A stretch of DNA of 22,976 nt from Stentor roeselii (taxonomy: Eukaryota > Ciliophora > Heterotrichea > Heterotrichida > Stentoridae): positions 1-22,976 of the forward strand of contig RSEH01000407.1 in the NCBI GenBank assembly GCA_006503475.1. The letters run 5' to 3'. A program made the translations under genes and the position numbers. Position 1 is the first letter of the stretch. Every line of letters begins with the position of its first letter. The notes below the pieces were generated by a model. It saw only the letters and a list, made by a program, of their open reading frames with translations. It was not told where the DNA came from and did no database searches. Positions 8,332 to 16,060 of the stretch are shown in pieces.

Positions 8332-8949
8332 ATGAAAGGAAGGAAAAACATTAAAAATCAGCCTACTTCTTTTATTAGAAAAACATTCAAAATACTGTCA
8401 AAGCCGAAATACTTCTCAACTATTTCATGGTCAGACGACGGGTTTTCTTTTATCATTAAAGACCAGCATTCCTTCACAAATACAATTCTTCCTTATTACT
8501 TCAAACATAAAAACTTCGCAAGTTTCAACAGGCAACTCAACATGTACGACTTTCACAAGACAAAAGAAGACGCTTTAGAGTTTTCTCATCCTTTATTTCA
8601 AAAAAACAATGAAAACCTTTTAAAAGACATTCGAAGGAAAATCGCTGAAAGTCCGATTTTCAAGGAAACTACTTTAGAACTTGGAGATCGACTTAAAAAG
8701 TTCCAAACTCAGCAGAATACAATGGAAGAAATGTTGGATGAACTGGAAAAACAGTATGATAAAATCGTTGAACAAAATCAGATTCTTATTGGCGAACTCA
8801 TGCAGAGCAAGCAGAGAGAGAAACGCATTGAAATGTATATCTTGAAAATTGAAGAAAAAATGAAAGAGGAAAAAAAGAAGGAAAGTCAAACGTCATCAGC
8901 TGATGCTGAAGAATTTTTGAAACTTAGTCCTTTAAGTAGTGATGAGTAA
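8332..8949 (+). CDS. Heat-shock-factor-type DNA-binding protein
   Basis: A 205-aa protein. Residues 11-100 form an HSF DNA-binding domain: FIRKTFKILS helix, ISWSDDGFSFII strand pair, LPYYFKHKNFASF and recognition helix with FNRQLNMYDFHK (65-76). HSFs use this winged helix to bind inverted GAA repeats. A coiled coil from about 115 to 185 would be the trimerisation region. The protein stops about 20 residues later, so there is little room for a classical trans-activation domain. The tail is acidic and Ser-rich (SSADAEE...LSSDE). The usual VRQLN of the recognition helix reads NRQLN here. It could be a constitutive regulator or a specialised HSF-like factor rather than the main stress activator. 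Confidence 0.92.
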   Translation: MKGRKNIKNQPTSFIRKTFKILSKPKYFSTISWSDDGFSFIIKDQHSFTNTILPYYFKHKNFASFNRQLNMYDFHKTKEDALEFSHPLFQKNNENLLKDIRRKIAESPIFKETTLELGDRLKKFQTQQNTMEEMLDELEKQYDKIVEQNQILIGELMQSKQREKRIEMYILKIEEKMKEEKKKESQTSSADAEEFLKLSPLSSDE

Positions 8950-9780
8950 TTTTGGATTTTTTTGAAAGTTGGTTTTATATCAACTTTTAATCGGGTGGAA
9001 AAGGTTCCAGAAAAAATCGAATTTTCATTTTTTTTTGGATGGAAGTTTTAGGAAATTGTTATTTTGTTGGTGAAGAGAGGGTTTTAGTTTATTTTATTAA
9101 ATTTGAGGGTATTTGTGATGAGCTTTGTGAAAGATTTTTTATGTGATATTATAATTGATCTGAGAATTTATTTAGAGATAATTGATATTATATTTCATAA
9201 TGATTATATAATATCAAAAAGTGATCTTTCTGTTATTAGAAGTTTCTTGCTCGCTACACTGGACTAGCCCGATTAATCAAAAGGATAATCAACATAACAA
9301 TATAACTACAACTGATTGAAGACAAATAAAATCATCTTCTAACAGCATCTTCTAATTCAAGAACCCAAGTCCTATAATTCCCTAAACTTCCTACCTTCCA
9401 ACCAAGCTGAAAACTTATAATTTTCCATAATATTCAGTTATTCAGAGTAAAATCCTGTCCTTTTCCGATCAAACAAGACCAAATCAAAGAGCCTTCATAT
9501 ACTAAAGCCATTCCCTATTCCCCAAAGCAAAAAATTCAATCACCCCATCCTTCATTCTAAACCTCCACCCAAAAAACCAATCCAAACACCCCCTAACAAG
9601 AAAACCTTCAAAACTTTCCAACCAAAACCCACCCATTTTCAATCTTTTCCCAATCCCTCTAAAAAACCCCCAACTAATCTCCCATAATACAAGAAAAACC
9701 CATTCAAGCCCTTTAAAAATCCCAAAAATTCCATTCAATCATCCAAAAGACAAACAACTAGTTCAAAATAATGGATATAA
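8950..9780. other. Non-coding interval with strand-composition switch and G-depleted tract
   Basis: 831 bp without a supported gene. 8950-9130 is G/T-rich with almost no C. 9144-9216 is AT-rich with the word TGATATTATA twice (9144-9153, 9183-9192) and its reverse complement at 9207-9216. From about 9250 the plus strand turns A/C-rich. 9541-9720 contains only three G in 180 bases. A 78-codon minus-strand frame at 9502-9738 is open only because the strand is so G-rich, and its peptide is a low-complexity Gly/Phe/Trp string. No tRNA box or other RNA gene was recognised. Confidence 0.6.
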
Positions 9781-10953
9781 ATGTCTCATCGTAAATACGA
9801 GGCTCCGAGACACGGGTCTTTAGGATTTTTGCCCCGCAAACGAGCGAAAAGACAAAGAGGTCGAGTAAGGAGTTTCCCAAAGGATGACCCATCAAAAGTT
9901 CCTCATTTGACAGCATTTATGGGTTACAAAGCAGGAATGACTCACATTCTAAGAGAAGTCAACAAGCCAGGTTCAAAGCTCCATCAAAAAGAAATCGTTG
10001 AAGCCGTCACAATCATCGAGACCCCTCCAGTGGTCATCGTTGGACTTGTGGGTTACGTGGAGACTCCCAGAGGTCTGAAGGCTTTATCAACTTTATGGGC
10101 TCAGCACTTGTCAGAAGAGTGCAAAAGACGTTTTTACCGCAACTGGGTGCAAAGCAAGAAAAAGGCCTTCGCTAAATACGCAGCTAAGTTTGAGACAAAC
10201 TACGCGAAAGTCCTGAACCGGATTAAAAAATACTGCAGTGTTGTCAGGGTGTTAGTCCATACCCAGACACAACTTTTAAGCTTGAAACAGAAAAAAGCTC
10301 ATATCATGGAAGTTCAGGTTAATGGAGGGTCCATCGCTGATAAGGTTGACTGGGCTTATAAGCACTTTGAACAGAAAGTCGCTGTTGATCAGGTCTTCCA
10401 GGCAAATGAAATGATTGACACTATTGGAGTTTGCAAGGGAAAAGGGTACAATGGAGTCGTCAGAAGATGGGGAGTCAAACTCTTGCCGAGAAAGACTCAC
10501 AGAGGAAGGCGAAAAGTCGCTTGTATCGGGTCTTGGCATCCTTCAAGGGTCAAGTACAGTGTACCGAGAGCTGGACAGCTCGGGTATCATCATAGGACTG
10601 AAGTCAATAAAAAGATTTATAGGATTGGAAAAGCTGATGACCCTAAAAATGGATCTACTGATCAGGATATCACTGAAAAACAAATCACTCCGCTTGGAGG
10701 ATTTCCTCATTATGGAGTCGTAAGAAATGACTTCTTGATGCTCAAGGGAGCCATTGTTGGAACGAAAAAAAGAGTTATTACTTTGAGGAAAAGTCTTCAT
10801 CCTCAGGTATCCAGGTCTGCTCTTGAGGAAATCAATCTCAAATTTATTGATACCAGCACTAAGTTCGGACATGGTAGGTTCCAGACTGTCAAGGAAAAGA
10901 ATGACTTCTTTGGGCCACTTTATAGGAATGAAAGGAAGAAGGAAGCTAAGTAA
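9781..10953 (+). CDS. RPL3: 60S ribosomal protein L3 (uL3)
   Basis: A 390-aa protein of normal length for eukaryotic uL3, a core large-subunit protein next to the peptidyl-transferase centre. The start [20 protein letters not shown] is the canonical N-terminus. Also present are the [14 protein letters not shown] segment, the tryptophan-finger region ([14 protein letters not shown], around 219-232), the [14 protein letters not shown] motif that carries the conserved His, and the C-terminal RKSLHPQ...[16 protein letters not shown]. No intron is needed. Codon use is C-ending and strong, as expected for a highly expressed gene. It converges on RPS14 with 156 bp between stops. Confidence 0.98.
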   Translation: MSHRKYEAPRHGSLGFLPRKRAKRQRGRVRSFPKDDPSKVPHLTAFMGYKAGMTHILREVNKPGSKLHQKEIVEAVTIIETPPVVIVGLVGYVETPRGLKALSTLWAQHLSEECKRRFYRNWVQSKKKAFAKYAAKFETNYAKVLNRIKKYCSVVRVLVHTQTQLLSLKQKKAHIMEVQVNGGSIADKVDWAYKHFEQKVAVDQVFQANEMIDTIGVCKGKGYNGVVRRWGVKLLPRKTHRGRRKVACIGSWHPSRVKYSVPRAGQLGYHHRTEVNKKIYRIGKADDPKNGSTDQDITEKQITPLGGFPHYGVVRNDFLMLKGAIVGTKKRVITLRKSLHPQVSRSALEEINLKFIDTSTKFGHGRFQTVKEKNDFFGPLYRNERKKEAK

Positions 10954-11109
10954 TTTAGGAGGTTTAGATATGAATTCTTTAAGATTAGTTAAAAGCTAAT
11001 CTCAATTCACCTAAAAAATATTCTTTATTCCCTAAAGATTACCTAAAACCTCTAATACCACTCATAAAAATCCCAAAATTCTCCACTTCTAAATCCAAAA
11101 TTCTATCTA

Positions 11110-11574
11110 TTATAACCTCCTTCCTCTCCTTCCCCCCTCTCTTCTAGTGCTATCAGTAGGAATAGGTGTAACATCTTCAATCCTTCCAATTTTCATTCCA
11201 TTTCTTGCAAGAGCTCTAAGAGCCGCCTGTCCTCCAGGTCCAGCAGTTTTGCTATCAGCGCCTCCCTTGGCCCTGATTTTTATATGAAGAGCATTTATTC
11301 CTAGTTTTTTGAGCCTGTTGCAGACCTCGACAGCGGCCATCATCGCCGCATAAGGAGAACTTTCCTCTCTGTCAGCCTTCACCATCATCCCACCTGTCAC
11401 CCTGGTCAAGGTTTCTCTGCCTGACAAGTCAGTCACATGAATGAAGGTGTCGTTGAAAGAAGCGTACAAATGACAAACTGCAAAAATCAACTCGCCAGTC
11501 GGGTTTGCACCAAGAATCGCCTGCTCTGGCTCTTCTTGAGTCTTTTCTTGCTTCTTGCCTTTCGCTTTTGACAT
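11110..11574 (-). CDS. RPS14: 40S ribosomal protein S14 (uS11)
   Basis: A 154-aa uS11, part of the small-subunit platform. Diagnostic segments are [45 protein letters not shown], and the C-terminus [17 protein letters not shown] followed by GGRRGRRL. I set the start at 11574 (MSKAKGKKQ), matching the family N-terminus. The open frame runs 24 codons further up to 11646, but that part is AT-rich leader and overlaps the stop of the MYB gene. The leader before ATG reads TAAAAATAAA. The upstream MYB gene on the same strand ends 64 bp away. Confidence 0.97.
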   Translation of the reverse strand: MSKAKGKKQEKTQEEPEQAILGANPTGELIFAVCHLYASFNDTFIHVTDLSGRETLTRVTGGMMVKADREESSPYAAMMAAVEVCNRLKKLGINALHIKIRAKGGADSKTAGPGGQAALRALARNGMKIGRIEDVTPIPTDSTRREGGRRGRRL

Positions 11575-11638
11575 TTTATTTTTATGGAGTGGATGGAATA
11601 AAGTGGAATGGGTTTTAGATGATCTCAATTCTATTAAT

Positions 11639-12535
11639 TCAAGCATTTAAGGGCTTGGGACTTTCAAGGTTTAACATCACGCTAGGACTTTCAAAATTGA
11701 ACTCGTTGCATAGGTTTACTTGAGGAGGGGTTTTTGATATTGCTTGCCAGGTTGGGTTTAGAAGGTCTTTGGTTTCTTTTGCTAGCTTGGGGGTTATGAA
11801 TGGGGATGGTGACTTATTCGGTGAGAACATAGGCGAGCTCATATACTCCGAGTCATCCATAAGACAAACCTCATCAAAAGTGCTATCATCCTTATCATGA
11901 AATCCCACCTTCTTCGGACTCTCAAACCCTTCATTTTCCTTTTCAAAGTCCTTCGAGTACATTTCCACAGCTTCAGCCAACAAGTACTGATGCACTGAAG
12001 GACAAACTAAATCTTTCTGTTCATTAGCTTCAGAATTTGCCCTTCTGCCCCTTTTTCTCCTTGAAGAGTCTTCATTACAAGCGACTGAGCACTCATGTCC
12101 TTCAGCGAAATGTCCATATTTATACAGACTTGCTTCATAATACTTGGAAAAATCTGGGATTTTCTTCTTCATTGAGGAATTCCAGTGATTTTTTATTGAG
12201 TTATCAGTTCGGCCTTTAAGAATTTTCGAAATTTCTGCCCAGCGATTTCCAAGCATTTTATGTAGTAAAAATAATAACCACTCTTCTTCTTCGCTCCAGT
12301 TTTCCTTTCGGATTAGAGGGTTTAGATGGTTGTGCCAACGTTCTCGGCATTGCTTACCGATACGACCTTCCAGGTGCTTTGCTATAAAAGTCCATTTCTG
12401 AGGGCCGTTCTTTTCCACTAGACGGATCACCAGCTGGTCCTCTTCTGGAGTCCATGGACCTGTTTTGATCACTTTTCCGTGTTTGCTTATGTCGGGAGAG
12501 GAGAATGACTTACTAGATGTGTTTTCAATTTTCAT
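11639..12535 (-). CDS. c-Myb-like R2R3 MYB transcription factor
   Basis: A 298-aa protein with two MYB repeats at about 24-74 (R2) and 76-126 (R3). R2 has W28, W49 and W67; R3 has W80, W99 and W118. R3 is strikingly close to vertebrate c-/B-Myb (LGNRWAEI...[18 protein letters not shown]), and the first R3 Trp is kept, unlike in plant R2R3 proteins. There is no R1 repeat. Behind the DNA-binding domain lie a basic patch (RRKRGRR, about 158-164) and a Ser/Pro-rich C-terminal half with several SP sites (for example [13 protein letters not shown]), as in cell-cycle MYBs that are phosphorylated by CDKs. A LIN52-like gene in the same window makes a MuvB link plausible. Confidence 0.93.
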   Translation of the reverse strand: MKIENTSSKSFSSPDISKHGKVIKTGPWTPEEDQLVIRLVEKNGPQKWTFIAKHLEGRIGKQCRERWHNHLNPLIRKENWSEEEEWLLFLLHKMLGNRWAEISKILKGRTDNSIKNHWNSSMKKKIPDFSKYYEASLYKYGHFAEGHECSVACNEDSSRRKRGRRANSEANEQKDLVCPSVHQYLLAEAVEMYSKDFEKENEGFESPKKVGFHDKDDSTFDEVCLMDDSEYMSSPMFSPNKSPSPFITPKLAKETKDLLNPTWQAISKTPPQVNLCNEFNFESPSVMLNLESPKPLNA

Positions 12536-12675
12536 ATTTTAAATCTTTTGAAAGTTAAATAATATGAAAGTGCTGGGTGAACCAAGAGATGGTTAAAATT
12601 ACTCCAAACTCCTAAGCCAATCCCATGCCCCATTCACTAAATCCCATCCACATTGAATTCCAAACCCAATTACCC

Positions 12676-13950
12676 CTAACCTGATTTCTTAGCTATTTGT
12701 TCCAATCCTTTCAAATCAATGCTATTCGTATAGATAATAGGAACTCCAGTAGCCCTGTCCCAGATGACATTACTGAGACATCCAAGCGTGCGAGCAAGTC
12801 CAAACAAACAAGGCCCCATGAGCACATCTTCGACTCCCATGCTGAACAGGCAGGCCCCTGCAATAAAGTCGCCATTCACGTGAGGGTCGCGCACTTTTCC
12901 CTTGAGTAGTTCAGGGACGGTCTCTGCGATTTCTTCAACTCTTTTCAACATCGGGTGATTTGGAGTCGTCTTTGAAAAAAAATCTTTGATTATTTCGTAT
13001 CGAGGGTCTGGAACTAATAGATTTGCGTGACCAAAGCCAGGAATCGCTTTACCGTCTTTGATGTCTTGAAGGGCTTGGGTCTTGTAGAAGGTACTTGATT
13101 TTATTATCCATTCGATTGAGTCTTGCATTGCTTTTCCGTGCAAATGTCCACCTACGGCGTTTAGAGAACCGGAGACAGCTTTGTAGGGATCTGATAATGT
13201 TGAACTTATTAGTTTTGCTGCTTGGGATGAGGCACTTCCGGTGTCGCTATCAGCGTAGATAGTTAAAAAAAGTCTAACAAACCTCAAAAGATTCAAAGAG
13301 TTTTCACCTCCAACCAATTTACAGAACCTAGAACTCATACTTCCTCTAACCGACAAGTCCGCTTCAAACCCATGTCTCTTACAATAAATATACCCAAGAA
13401 GCGGTGTCATTTTAGCAAGAATATCCAAAGAGTCCTCATAAGCGCCTTCCCAAAGTCTATTTTTTTCACCATCAGCATAAATCGAGTTAAACTTCGAGTT
13501 ATGATTCAAAGAAAGAATAGCAATAGATAGCAAAGCAATTGGCGGGAAATCATGAGGAAAAGACTCTAAAATACTAAGAGTCTCTGCTGGAAGTGCAGAT
13601 TTTTCATCAAGGGCCTCTATTAGACTAACTGTGTCTTCAATGGTAGGAATCTCGCCAGTCAACAAATACCAAAACATCGCCTCTGGAATCGGAACTGAAT
13701 CGCGCTGGGGCAGGTCAGATAACAACGACTTCAAATCACGACCTCTGATCAAAGGACCTTTTGTAGAGTCCATCACTGAAGTAAATGAATTCAACACTGG
13801 AAGACCTCGAAGGCCTCCAAGAAGATGAGAAACTTTTATATCTGAAAGCTTTGAAGACCATTTTCGAAGATGATTCACTTGATGTTGAACTTCTGGGATT
13901 TTTTCTGAGAGCTTGAAAAATAACTTGGGACATGTGCGAATTACTGACAT
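12676..13950 (-). CDS. Citrate synthase family protein, divergent, probably mitochondrial
   Basis: 424 aa from the start at 13950 (MSVIRTCPKLFFKLSEK, a plausible matrix presequence). An upstream in-frame ATG at 13995 would add 15 residues. The active-site trio is kept: H271 (HLHGKAM, equals pig H274), H308 (PGFGH, H320) and D361 (NGDF, D375). The substrate arginines are kept too: R317, R387 and R399. However, the family motif HSDHEGGNVSAH aligns without gaps to YADSDTGSASSQ (232-243), so the oxaloacetate-binding His (pig H238) is Ser and its neighbours are changed. In Tetrahymena, citrate synthase doubles as the 14-nm filament protein, so a structural role for this copy is possible but unproven. 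140 bp separate it from the MYB gene. Confidence 0.88.
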   Translation of the reverse strand: MSVIRTCPKLFFKLSEKIPEVQHQVNHLRKWSSKLSDIKVSHLLGGLRGLPVLNSFTSVMDSTKGPLIRGRDLKSLLSDLPQRDSVPIPEAMFWYLLTGEIPTIEDTVSLIEALDEKSALPAETLSILESFPHDFPPIALLSIAILSLNHNSKFNSIYADGEKNRLWEGAYEDSLDILAKMTPLLGYIYCKRHGFEADLSVRGSMSSRFCKLVGGENSLNLLRFVRLFLTIYADSDTGSASSQAAKLISSTLSDPYKAVSGSLNAVGGHLHGKAMQDSIEWIIKSSTFYKTQALQDIKDGKAIPGFGHANLLVPDPRYEIIKDFFSKTTPNHPMLKRVEEIAETVPELLKGKVRDPHVNGDFIAGACLFSMGVEDVLMGPCLFGLARTLGCLSNVIWDRATGVPIIYTNSIDLKGLEQIAKKSG

Positions 13951-14158
13951 ATTGTATATGAAAGTGTTTTTAAAGATTTCAATGAAGAGCTTCAATGTGA
14001 AGGGTTTATTTCAAGGATATCATTTGATTATCAAGAATTTTATGAATCTTTAATAAGACTCTTCTGAATATTTTCAAGATTTCTTAGTTAAAGTCCATTT
14101 AAATCTAAATCTTAGTAACTTCTAGTAGATCAAAGCCATTACTTACATCTTCCAATTT

Positions 14159-14491
14159 CTACCTTTTTTTAAACCCGTACTTTTTCCTTTCATAAAACAT
14201 GTCAGTCTTGGCAGTGCCCAAGTTGATGATCTTGGGACATCCATCGCGGTCCTTTTCAAGTCTGACACATTCAGCACAATAATAAGCATCGGAGATTCCA
14301 GCAGCTCCACAAACGATGCATTTTCCTTGATTGCTTCCAAAGTTGCACTCATCACAGATCCTGACGAGAACAGCAGGTCTGACATAAGAGTCACAAACGA
14401 CGCATCGTCCATCGCATCCATCACAAAGTCTTCCGATATGAATGCCGGCTTGTTTCCTGCACATGATCAGGTCAGGATGGTGCTTTGCCAT
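14159..14491 (-). CDS. PHF5A: PHF5A / Rds3, SF3b subunit of the U2 snRNP
   Basis: A 110-aa protein, exactly the family length, collinear with human PHF5A from MAKHHPDL to the terminal [12 protein letters not shown]. It folds as a zinc knot in SF3b and helps hold the branch-point adenosine pocket with SF3B1. The twelve zinc-ligand cysteines (C11, 23, 26, 30, 33, 46, 49, 58, 61, 72, 75, 85) are all present. The one extra human cysteine (C40) is Ala here. Y36, known in human PHF5A as a splice-inhibitor contact, is kept. I chose the start at 14491 and reject the seven-codon upstream extension to 14512. The conservation is notable because this branch-point machinery must handle 15-nt introns. Confidence 0.97.
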   Translation of the reverse strand: MAKHHPDLIMCRKQAGIHIGRLCDGCDGRCVVCDSYVRPAVLVRICDECNFGSNQGKCIVCGAAGISDAYYCAECVRLEKDRDGCPKIINLGTAKTDMFYERKKYGFKKR

Positions 14492-14574
14492 TAATAATAA
14501 CCCGGTAGTCAAAATTTACCTTTCTGGGGTTTTTAAGGATTTTAGAGACTTTTTCTGGTATTTAAATAATTAAA
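14492..14574. promoter_or_regulatory. Divergent 83-bp region between PHF5A and an unknown gene
   Basis: It separates two divergent starts. The plus-strand gene's ATG is preceded by TTAAATAATTAAA, the AT-rich context common at starts in this window. No further motif is seen. Confidence 0.4.
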
Positions 14575-14949
14575 ATGCAACAAAGATACCGATCATCACG
14601 TGATATGTTTAACCTTGAAGCGACTTACACAGAGATCATCACGGATTTCAAAGAAATGAACTGTGACACTCAAAAGGAACTTGGAACACCTGAGTCTGGC
14701 TCCAAGAAACGAAGGAATAAGAAAACTGATCAGGTTGCACTTAACGGAGTTCTTGGACTTGCATCGTTGATCAGTGATCGAGATTTGCAGGCGGAAAGAG
14801 TCCCTGATGACTGGTTCCAACAGTATCCTCTTATGAGTCGAGGCTCTTGGGACCTGCTTCCTACTGGTATTCCGTTTCAAGGTAAAGAACTGTTGACGGA
14901 TTCATTCAGTATTTACTACAGCGATCGACAGAGTATGAGTCAAGATTAA
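14575..14949 (+). CDS. Small conserved-looking protein, unknown
   Basis: A 124-aa open frame in a good start context (TAATTAAAATG). It has a helical N-terminal segment (FNLEATYTEIITDFKEM), a basic patch GSKKRRNKKTD (42-52) that could be a nuclear localisation signal, and a hydrophobic helix VALNGVLGLASLIS. A region rich in Trp, Pro and aromatic residues follows (DDWFQQYPLM, SWDLLPTGIPF). This looks like a folded or peptide-motif nuclear protein, but I do not recognise it. It shares a divergent 83-bp region with PHF5A. Confidence 0.65.
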   Translation: MQQRYRSSRDMFNLEATYTEIITDFKEMNCDTQKELGTPESGSKKRRNKKTDQVALNGVLGLASLISDRDLQAERVPDDWFQQYPLMSRGSWDLLPTGIPFQGKELLTDSFSIYYSDRQSMSQD

Positions 14950-15404
14950 CACATAAATTTACTTAAGAGTCTTCTGGTATGAATGGGCTAGTTTTTATCG
15001 AGTCTTCATAAGAATTCGACATTGATGATTAGTGCCGCTCTTCAAGGTGAAAGATATGTCAGGGTGTAGAAGGAAAAGCACTCAAGATATAAGAAGCTCT
15101 TATTAATACCCAGTTAATTGACCCTAGGAATACAAAGGTCTTCAAGCGTGTTAATCTAGCCAACAGGTTTTATTCTCACCAAGAGATCAAGTCGTTGTAT
15201 TTTGAGTGACTTCAAATGCAACTTCGAAAAGGAACTCAAGACCCTTCCTAATAACCTGGTCCTCAAACCCCAAGTCACCAAAAATACTAAAAAAAACTGT
15301 TTCGATGATTAAAAATTTTCAACACTCCAAACCCTATACCTTAAAAATTCCCATAAAAACCCTAAATGCCCATCAAGAAAAATCATGAAATCAATTACTT
15401 TACA
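14950..15404. other. 455-bp interval without a convincing gene; possible gene relic at 14979-15209
   Basis: One plus-strand frame from ATG at 14979 to TGA at 15207-15209 has protein-like stretches (CQGVEGKALKI, then IDPRNTKVFKRVNLANRFY) but is broken by stops at 15009 (TAA), 15030 (TAG), 15048 (TGA) and 15090 (TAA). No 15/16-nt GT...AG segments remove these stops cleanly. It could be a decayed gene copy or chance. From about 15230 the plus strand becomes A/C-rich and G-poor, as is usual here downstream of a minus-strand gene, so this part is probably the 3' flank of the 15405-16037 gene. The 60-codon plus frame at 15206-15388 lies in that flank and is not supported. Confidence 0.4.
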
Positions 15405-16037
15405 CTATCCAACACTTCTTATTTTATAAGTGTGATGGTCAATAAGCTGAGCTTCAGCATCAGTCCTCTTAGCAAGGCCAATGCACCATCTCCTAACATC
15501 CCTGTTAATCTTTTTAGTGATAACCCCTAAGTTTTTCTTTTCCAACTTCAAAGGATCACCAGTGAGTTCCTTCTGTCCAAGACTTTCTAAATTAGCATCA
15601 TTCAAACTAGGTCCTCTAAGCCTTTTAATATTTTTTTTTTCAATATTCGGAAACTTGACAGTTTTGACGATAGTCTTTTGAAACAATGGAACATTTTCAG
15701 AAATGTATTTCTGGTAAGACTTTGGTGAAACATGCTTCAAAAAACAGTCAAGATTCGTGACGACTTCCCATTCCTGGGTCTTTACCTGGACTGGGTTGTT
15801 GTTTAAGGGACTTGAAGGAAACTGCACGTCTTTCATTCTGACGAACTTGCTTGAGTTCTTTACAATTGAATAGATTTCGTCTGTTGAGAAATTTGAACGA
15901 ACTGGAGAGTCGAATGATTTTCTTGGCTTTAATGAAAAGTTTTTTGAATGGTTTTTTTTGGTGGAAGGCTGAAGGAATGGGTAGTCTTTTTTAAGCTTTT
16001 CTCGCAGATGGTCTACTGCTTGAATGTTGATCTGCAT
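15405..16037 (-). CDS. Basic protein, unknown
   Basis: 210 aa from MQINIQAVDHL; the frame extends eight codons further to 16061, but then it would touch the stop of the preceding gene. The start at 16037 follows TTCATAAAT. The N-terminal half is basic and Ser/Pro-rich, probably disordered. The C-terminal third (LGVITKKINRDVRRWCIGLAK, about 172-192) looks like a folded, conserved helix pair. No known motif is recognised. The stop of the next upstream gene on the same strand lies only 23 bp before this start. Confidence 0.75.
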   Translation of the reverse strand: MQINIQAVDHLREKLKKDYPFLQPSTKKNHSKNFSLKPRKSFDSPVRSNFSTDEIYSIVKNSSKFVRMKDVQFPSSPLNNNPVQVKTQEWEVVTNLDCFLKHVSPKSYQKYISENVPLFQKTIVKTVKFPNIEKKNIKRLRGPSLNDANLESLGQKELTGDPLKLEKKNLGVITKKINRDVRRWCIGLAKRTDAEAQLIDHHTYKIRSVG

Positions 16038-16060
16038 ATTTATGAATTTAGGAATTAACA

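Noticed and set aside
9003-9027. TTCCAGAA and GAATTTTC near the HSF gene end, resembling heat-shock elements
   Set aside because: The two pairs are out of the 5-bp register with each other and lie in the 3' flank; too weak to call.
9502-9738. 78-codon minus-strand frame upstream of RPL3
   Set aside because: Its peptide is a Gly/Phe/Trp-rich low-complexity string produced by the strand's extreme base bias; no domain or start context supports it.
12343-12357. GTAAGCAATGCCGAG on the minus strand, a perfect-length 15-nt GTAA...AG
   Set aside because: It encodes the conserved GKQCRERW of the MYB R2 repeat; removing it would destroy the domain. It shows that the motif alone does not prove an intron.
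15206-15388. 60-codon plus-strand frame
   Set aside because: It lies in A/C-rich 3'-flank DNA of the minus-strand gene; the peptide is Lys/Ser/Pro low complexity and no start context supports it.
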